Origin: Fimenecus sp045611635
GTDB lineage: Bacteria > Bacillota > Clostridia > Oscillospirales > Acutalibacteraceae
Reading direction: 5' to 3'
NCBI GenBank assembly: GCA_045611635.1
Contig: JAZKXL010000038.1
Coordinates: 1-25,839, forward strand
Length of the DNA: 25,839 nucleotides
The notes under the pieces: model-generated
Databases searched by the model: none
Seen by the model: the letters and a program-made list of their open reading frames with translations, nothing else
Told to the model about the DNA's origin: nothing
In this document: piece after piece, positions 23,933 through 25,839 of the stretch
Numbering within the stretch: position 1 is the first letter of the stretch
How the letters are laid out: each line of letters starts with the position of its first letter
Program-made: the position numbers and the translations under genes

Positions 23933-25492
23933 TTAAAATGGTAAAATTGAGTTTATTGTAAAAATTACATTTAAAGCAAATGCTCTAAAATCAGTTTCTT
24001 TCATATTTACAACTCTAATATTCATGTCATAAAGGTCACGATTAAGATATTTTTTCATGTCAAGGTGATGCTCATCTGAAATACGCTTTTCAAGAGGTGC
24101 TCTAAACAACAAATCAAAGAACTGACGGTTGTTATAAGCAATTGTAATGTCAAAGCAATATTTCATCTCGCTAATATTCATACCACCCCAGCTACCCCAG
24201 GTAACTTCATTATAATGAATGTCGGCTGCAGGGTAACAAGCTGGAATATCATAGTATTCAAATTTTTCAAGATATTCTTTAAATACTTTATCTACCTTAT
24301 GTGCTAAACTTCTATTTTCAATGAAAATTTTATAGAGATTTCTATAAAGTTTTGGTGAAAGCTTAGGCATTGATTTTCTTCCATAATGTTTATACCAATA
24401 ACAACGAATTGTTTCAGATGCCCAAGACTTAACTTCTACATCACAACCGCAATTTTGTTCAAGATATATTCTTTTGCGAGATTCATTATCTTTGCGCTTT
24501 GCAACATATCCGCTATTATGTGCTTGAATTTCAACCTTAAGGTCATAATCTTCAAGGTCATTGTTATTTTCAGGAATGTTAAAAACGTTGTGCTTAACAT
24601 TAAATGCTTTTGCAATTTTTTCAGCAGCTTCAGCATCAGGCACTTCTTTTTCCGCTGACAAATAACTAAAGGTTTCAAATTTATCATATAAACCATTTGC
24701 AGCAGCAAAAGTAGTGTTGCTGTCAATACCACCTGTAAGTGAAATCCATGGCTTCTCCCATTTTCTTGTAATGAGAATCATATTATTTTTAAGAATATCA
24801 GCCGCTGATTTAATTACATCATCATATGACATATCATCAGCCAATGGTTTATTAAACCAAAAACGATAATGTGAAACTGCACCATCAAATTTATACATTA
24901 TGCTTGGTACAATTCGTTTAACCTCTTTAAAAGGTGTCATATCACCTGGAAGATATGGTCCCATTACGCGACCATACCATTTATAGTTTACAAGTTCTTT
25001 AACAAAATCATCCATTTCAAGATTACAAAGGTCACCTATAAGTTGTGGATGTGATGAAATATAAAATGTGTCATTTACATTTGCATAGCAAGCTGATTGC
25101 ATACCTGATGCATCTACATGAAACTCTATGCTTTTACCATCAGCCACACCTGTTACATAAATACCTGTGATTTGGTTAAGGCGTGTAATATATTCTTCTG
25201 TACCATAACTTTCAGCAATATGCTTTAAAACATTAATTTCTTCATGCTCCATTGTGAATGGATTATAGGCATGTCCAAAAGCGAAGAAAACTTTTCCGCT
25301 TTCGTCCTCATAAATATGCATACCTGTAAGGTTATGAGCCATATACCAATATTCACCGTGTTTTTCTTTTTTCCAATTTCCGTAAAATGGGAAAGAATTC
25401 ATATCCACAATATCTTTATCAGAAATCAAGAATCCACGAATAAACAAATATTTTTGTAAATCTTTTTTGCTGTCTAGTTTTTGTTTAAACAC
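23933..25492 (-). CDS. Asparagine-synthetase-like protein lacking the glutaminase cysteine
   Basis: The 519-residue protein has an N-terminal domain (about 1-205) with the outline of a class II glutaminase (VDASGMQSACYA, FYISSHPQLIGDL). The N-terminal Cys2 nucleophile that such enzymes need is absent: the product starts MFKQKL. The C-terminal synthetase domain keeps the ATP-binding PP-loop as LTGGIDSNT (252-260), with T in place of the usual first Ser of SGG-x-DS. Related proteins in capsule and O-antigen loci are thought to amidate uronic acids; next to a UDP-HexNAc dehydrogenase and epimerase this is the best guess. Ammonia would have to be free or supplied by another protein. The start is GTG at 25492, 6 bases after GGTGA. 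Confidence 0.7.
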   Translation of the reverse strand: MFKQKLDSKKDLQKYLFIRGFLISDKDIVDMNSFPFYGNWKKEKHGEYWYMAHNLTGMHIYEDESGKVFFAFGHAYNPFTMEHEEINVLKHIAESYGTEEYITRLNQITGIYVTGVADGKSIEFHVDASGMQSACYANVNDTFYISSHPQLIGDLCNLEMDDFVKELVNYKWYGRVMGPYLPGDMTPFKEVKRIVPSIMYKFDGAVSHYRFWFNKPLADDMSYDDVIKSAADILKNNMILITRKWEKPWISLTGGIDSNTTFAAANGLYDKFETFSYLSAEKEVPDAEAAEKIAKAFNVKHNVFNIPENNNDLEDYDLKVEIQAHNSGYVAKRKDNESRKRIYLEQNCGCDVEVKSWASETIRCYWYKHYGRKSMPKLSPKLYRNLYKIFIENRSLAHKVDKVFKEYLEKFEYYDIPACYPAADIHYNEVTWGSWGGMNISEMKYCFDITIAYNNRQFFDLLFRAPLEKRISDEHHLDMKKYLNRDLYDMNIRVVNMKETDFRAFALNVIFTINSILPF

Positions 25493-25548
25493 TTTATATC
25501 ACCACTTATTAGACTAAAATGACACCGTTAAGAAGATAATTTATCTTA

Positions 25549-25839
25549 TTATAATCTCCAGTAATTATATCCTGCTGCTTCGTATTCTTTACGGTCAAGA
25601 AGACCCTTGATGTCAGCAAGCACTTTTGTACTATTGTCTCCTGCTTTGAACATTTTATCAAAGTCAGCTTGTGTAAGAGTTTTGAACTCTTCATGAGCAA
25701 CTGCAAGGATTACTGCGTCACAATTTGTAATTGTATTCATATCTACAAATTCCATGCCATAAAGCCATTTTGCTTCTTCAGCGTCTGCTGCAGGGTCAGC
25801 AACTGTTGCAGTAATGCCGTACTCTTTAAGTTCGTTATA
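25549..25839 (-). CDS. UDP-N-acetylhexosamine 6-dehydrogenase, C-terminal part
   Basis: The gene runs in from the right edge and only its last 96 codons are seen. DPAADAEEAKWLYGMEF, NCDAVILAVAHEEFK and the end DIKGLLDRKEYEAAGYNYWRL mark the C-terminal NAD-binding domain of the UDP-GlcNAc/UDP-GalNAc dehydrogenase group (WbpA/WbpO/TviB), which oxidises C6 to the uronic acid with two NAD+. The YWRL ending distinguishes this group from UDP-glucose dehydrogenase. The catalytic cysteine lies outside the window. It is 56 bases upstream of the asparagine-synthetase-like gene, with no terminator between. Confidence 0.88.
   Translation of the reverse strand, partial: YNELKEYGITATVADPAADAEEAKWLYGMEFVDMNTITNCDAVILAVAHEEFKTLTQADFDKMFKAGDNSTKVLADIKGLLDRKEYEAAGYNYWRL

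Noticed and set aside
25533..25547. Palindrome AAGATAATTTATCTT between the dehydrogenase and the asparagine-synthetase-like gene
   Set aside because: It has only a weak AT stem with no T-run; it is unlikely to terminate transcription, so the operon is treated as continuous.

Overview
The window looks like part of a low-GC Gram-positive chromosome, most likely a gut-type member of the Clostridia. This is inferred from AT-rich codon use, consensus AGGAGG-type ribosome binding sites, textbook TTGACA/TATAAT promoters, U-tailed hairpin terminators, and EpsG-type polymerases with LicD in a polysaccharide operon. No rRNA or tRNA gene, transposase or CRISPR array was recognised.

Left part (1-6164). 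The window opens in the last ~100 codons of an O-acetylhomoserine/O-acetylserine sulfhydrylase-like PLP enzyme. It ends in a terminator and is followed by an ~85-bp imperfect palindromic repeat of a widely dispersed bacterial type. Next comes a compact uracil salvage locus. Uracil phosphoribosyltransferase (upp, minus strand) is divergent from a DUF523/TudS-type thiouracil desulfurase. That gene is followed by a UraA-type uracil permease with its own promoter and an mRNA leader that carries a terminator plus a competing pairing. Then come a DMT (EamA) transporter and a translationally coupled pair: a SipW/Sec11-like S26 peptidase and a PF14907-type nucleotidyltransferase.

Right part (6165-25839). 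Seventeen tightly packed minus-strand genes form one surface-polysaccharide operon that enters from the right edge and ends at a strong terminator at 6131-6158. In transcription order: nucleotide-sugar dehydrogenase (partial), asparagine-synthetase-like protein, WbpP-like UDP-sugar 4-epimerase, glycosyltransferase, EpsG-like polymerase, GT4, acyltransferase 3, GT4, LicD, Wzx flippase; then GT4, GT4, a second EpsG-like polymerase, a second Wzx flippase, and FnlA/CapE, FnlB/CapF, FnlC/CapG.

Together the operon predicts a glycan containing N-acetyl-L-fucosamine (FnlABC) and a 2-acetamido-uronic acid (dehydrogenase plus epimerase). That acid may be amidated (asparagine-synthetase-like protein), and the glycan may be acylated and carry a phospho-substituent (LicD). 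The main oddity is two flippases and two polymerases in a single operon, laid out as two successive modules. Several start codons here are TTG or GTG and are settled by the Shine-Dalgarno position.
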